The notes under the pieces were generated by a model that was not told the origin of the DNA, did no database searches, and saw nothing but the letters and a program-made list of their open reading frames with translations. Position numbers and translations under genes: made by a program. A stretch of 64,000 bases of DNA from Ramlibacter tataouinensis TTB310 (GTDB taxonomy: Bacteria; Pseudomonadota; Gammaproteobacteria; Burkholderiales; Burkholderiaceae_C): contig NC_015677.1 of assembly GCF_000215705.1 (NCBI RefSeq), positions 2,988,001 to 3,052,000 on the forward strand. The letters are read 5' to 3'. Positions within the stretch are counted from its first letter, which is position 1; every line of letters begins with the position of its first letter. Of this stretch, positions 62,351 to 64,000 are shown piece by piece.

Positions 62351-63436
62351 TCAGCGGCCCGCCGCCGCCGCGTCCAGCAGCGCCAGGGTTTCGTCGATGC
62401 GCGGCAGCTCCACGTTGCGCAGCTGCGCCTGCAGCTGCTGCAGCGTGGCGGCGGCCGCCTGCGTGCGGCGCGAGCTCGGATCGAAGTACTTGGCCAGCGC
62501 CGTGGCGGCCGACGCGACGTCGGCGCGCGCCAGGTCGGTCTGGCGCGCCAGCAGCGACAGCCGCGCATCCAGCAGCTTGAGCTTGAGGTTCTCCCGCAGG
62601 AAGAAGCTCTGTTCGGGCGACAGCAGCGCCGCCTCGGGCTGGTCGATGCGGCTGACACGCACCAGGGCGCGCGCTTCCTCGCGCAGCAAGGCCCCGAGGC
62701 GCCGCCACCAGGGCTCGGTCGCGGGTTCCGGCTCGCGCCGTGCCTGCGCCGCGGCCGAGGCCGCGCCCACCGCGTTGGCCACCGGCAGCTCGTCGACCTG
62801 CCGCGCCAGCTCGTCCAGCCGCACCAGCAGGCCAGCCACGTCGCTCAGGCTGGTGGCCTTGATGCGCTCCATGTCGCGGCTGATGGCGCTGCGCAGCCGG
62901 GCCAGCCGCGGCTGGTTGGCGCGGGCCAGGCGCTGTTCCGCCGTGGCCAGGGCCGCCAGCAGCGGCTCGGCGCTGAGCGTCAGCTGGGCCTGCTGCTGCG
63001 CCAGGCGCAGGGCCGATTCGATGTCGACCACCAGGTTCTCGTCGCGCGAGCGGCTCAGGTTCTGCATCAGCTCGTCGAGCTGGGCGCGCTGCTGCGTGAC
63101 CTCGTTCAGCCGGGTATCGGCCACGGCCTGGCGCGCGGCGGTGTCGCGCGCCAGTTCCTGCGCCTGCCGGGCCAGGGCGCGGGCTTCGATCGCGTTGGCG
63201 CCCGACTCGGCGCTCTGCCGCGCCAGCTGCTCCTGGATCGCGCCCAGCCGCTGCCACAACGCGACGCTGGCGGCCAGGGCCAGGCCCGTCAGCAGGAGCA
63301 GCAGGTAGAACACCGGGCGCGCAACCCGCAAGCCCGCGCGGTCCTCGGGCTCCAGCGGGTCGATGGCGGGCAGCGGCGCCGGGGCGGCGGCCGGGGGGAC
63401 GGCCAGGGGCTCGTCACTAGGAGGCGTCACACTCAT
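62351..63436 (-). CDS. hemX: HemX-like membrane protein
   Basis: A 361-residue protein of the HemX family, often mislabelled uroporphyrinogen-III methyltransferase although it lacks that fold. A Pro/Ala-rich cytoplasmic start is followed by one transmembrane helix at about 43-64 (PVFYLLLLLTGLALAASVAL). A long helical, probably coiled-coil region (about 65-160) precedes the conserved C-domain (LLSPEQSFFLRENLKLKLLD). The ATG at 63436 overlaps the hemD stop as ATGA. Confidence 0.9.
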   Translation of the reverse strand: MSVTPPSDEPLAVPPAAAPAPLPAIDPLEPEDRAGLRVARPVFYLLLLLTGLALAASVALWQRLGAIQEQLARQSAESGANAIEARALARQAQELARDTAARQAVADTRLNEVTQQRAQLDELMQNLSRSRDENLVVDIESALRLAQQQAQLTLSAEPLLAALATAEQRLARANQPRLARLRSAISRDMERIKATSLSDVAGLLVRLDELARQVDELPVANAVGAASAAAQARREPEPATEPWWRRLGALLREEARALVRVSRIDQPEAALLSPEQSFFLRENLKLKLLDARLSLLARQTDLARADVASAATALAKYFDPSSRRTQAAAATLQQLQAQLRNVELPRIDETLALLDAAAAGR

Positions 63437-64000
63437 CCGCGCGATTGTAGGAAGGCGAGCAACGCCGCAAGCGTCGGACGGGATTGCGCCACCTCGCCGA
63501 ATCCGGCCGCGCGCGCCGCCTGCGCGATGCGCGGGTGGGTGGCCACGGCGCGGGCGCGCGACCAGTCCTGGTCCGGCACAAGCGTCCGCAGGTGGCCCAG
63601 GGCCTGCGAGCTGCTGAACAGCCACCAGCTGCCGTCCTGCGCCGCCGCGCCGGCGCGCGAGCACTGCACAGGGCTCCAGACCGGCCGCTGGCGCACATAG
63701 CTGGCCACCTGGGCCACCTCGGCGCCCGCCTGCCGCAGCTGCTGCGCCAGCCAGTCGCGGCCGGCCGGCTCGCCACCGGCGTCGCCACCGCGCACGATCA
63801 GCACCCGGTCGCCGGGCTGCAGCTGCCCGCGCACCACGCTCCACAGCGCCTCGGAATCGAACTGCGGCGCGGCGTCGCACGGCGCATCGATGCGCGCTGC
63901 GGGCCAGCCGGCCGCCAGCAAGGCGTCGCGGGTGCCGGGGCCGGTGGCCCAGGCCCGGGTCCGCAGGGCTTGCAGCGCCGCGGGAGCGCCGGCCTCGAAA
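63433..64000 (-). CDS. hemD: Uroporphyrinogen-III synthase, C-terminal part (cut by window edge)
   Basis: The last ~189 residues of HemD, which cyclises hydroxymethylbilane to uroporphyrinogen III in haem synthesis. WATGPGTRDALLAAGWPA, DRVLIVRGGDAGGEPAGRDW and ASYVRQRPVWSP are typical of the family, as is the terminal LWLFSSSQALGHL-like segment (WWLFSSSQALGHLRTLVP). The 5' end lies beyond base 64000. The order hemD-hemX-hemY is standard. Confidence 0.93.
   Translation of the reverse strand, partial: FEAGAPAALQALRTRAWATGPGTRDALLAAGWPAARIDAPCDAAPQFDSEALWSVVRGQLQPGDRVLIVRGGDAGGEPAGRDWLAQQLRQAGAEVAQVASYVRQRPVWSPVQCSRAGAAAQDGSWWLFSSSQALGHLRTLVPDQDWSRARAVATHPRIAQAARAAGFGEVAQSRPTLAALLAFLQSRG

Overview
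This window is chromosomal DNA from a high-GC betaproteobacterium, most likely a member of the order Burkholderiales, family Comamonadaceae (Ramlibacter/Variovorax/Acidovorax-like). I base this on gene order and on how the proteins read, without a database search. Almost every gene is core metabolism or cell-envelope housekeeping. I see no tRNA, rRNA, CRISPR array, insertion sequence or prophage. Coding density is very high, and many neighbours overlap by ATGA or GTGA stop/start junctions.

Region 1-9.4 kb is a TCA-cycle locus. On the minus strand lie mdh, a CitE-like CoA-ester lyase, an uncharacterised exported protein and acnB (cut by the window edge). Divergent from them on the plus strand are a GntR-family regulator and sdhC-sdhD-sdhA-sdhB-sdhE-gltA, closed by a strong terminator. 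A palindromic operator candidate sits between mdh and the regulator gene. Region 9.4-22.3 kb (plus strand) holds a LysR regulator, leuC-leuD-leuB, asd, fimV, truA, trpF-trpB-trpA and accD.

Region 22.3-30.8 kb holds yggT, a LON-N-domain protein and galE, followed by a compact polysaccharide locus: three glycosyltransferases, an undecaprenyl-phosphate sugar-1-phosphate transferase, an inverted methyltransferase and a flippase-like membrane protein. The part after 26.96 kb has visibly lower GC content and is the only region that looks accessory. It is followed by lysS and a short Hsp70-like gene (plus strand).

Region 33.7-53 kb is one long minus-strand series. In transcription order it runs yceD-rpmF-plsX-fabH-fabD-fabG-acpP-fabF, then a small membrane protein-rpoE-rseA-rseB-mucD, then lepA-lepB-DUF4845-rnc-era-recO-pdxJ-acpS-nagZ. 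It links fatty-acid synthesis, the sigma-E envelope-stress system, protein export, RNA processing and cell-wall recycling. A 0.5 kb gene-free stretch between mucD and lepA carries three minus-strand terminator-like hairpins.

Region 53-64 kb holds maf and an RsmI-like methyltransferase (plus), then sppA, a Rieske protein, a phosphoglycolate-phosphatase-like gene and rluC (minus). Next comes a long hairpin-rich leader and rne (plus), and finally hemY-hemX-hemD (minus, hemD cut by the right edge). The most interesting items are the mdh/gntR operator, the lower-GC polysaccharide locus, the rne leader hairpins, the tandem terminators upstream of lepA and a palindromic repeat inserted in frame in rluC.
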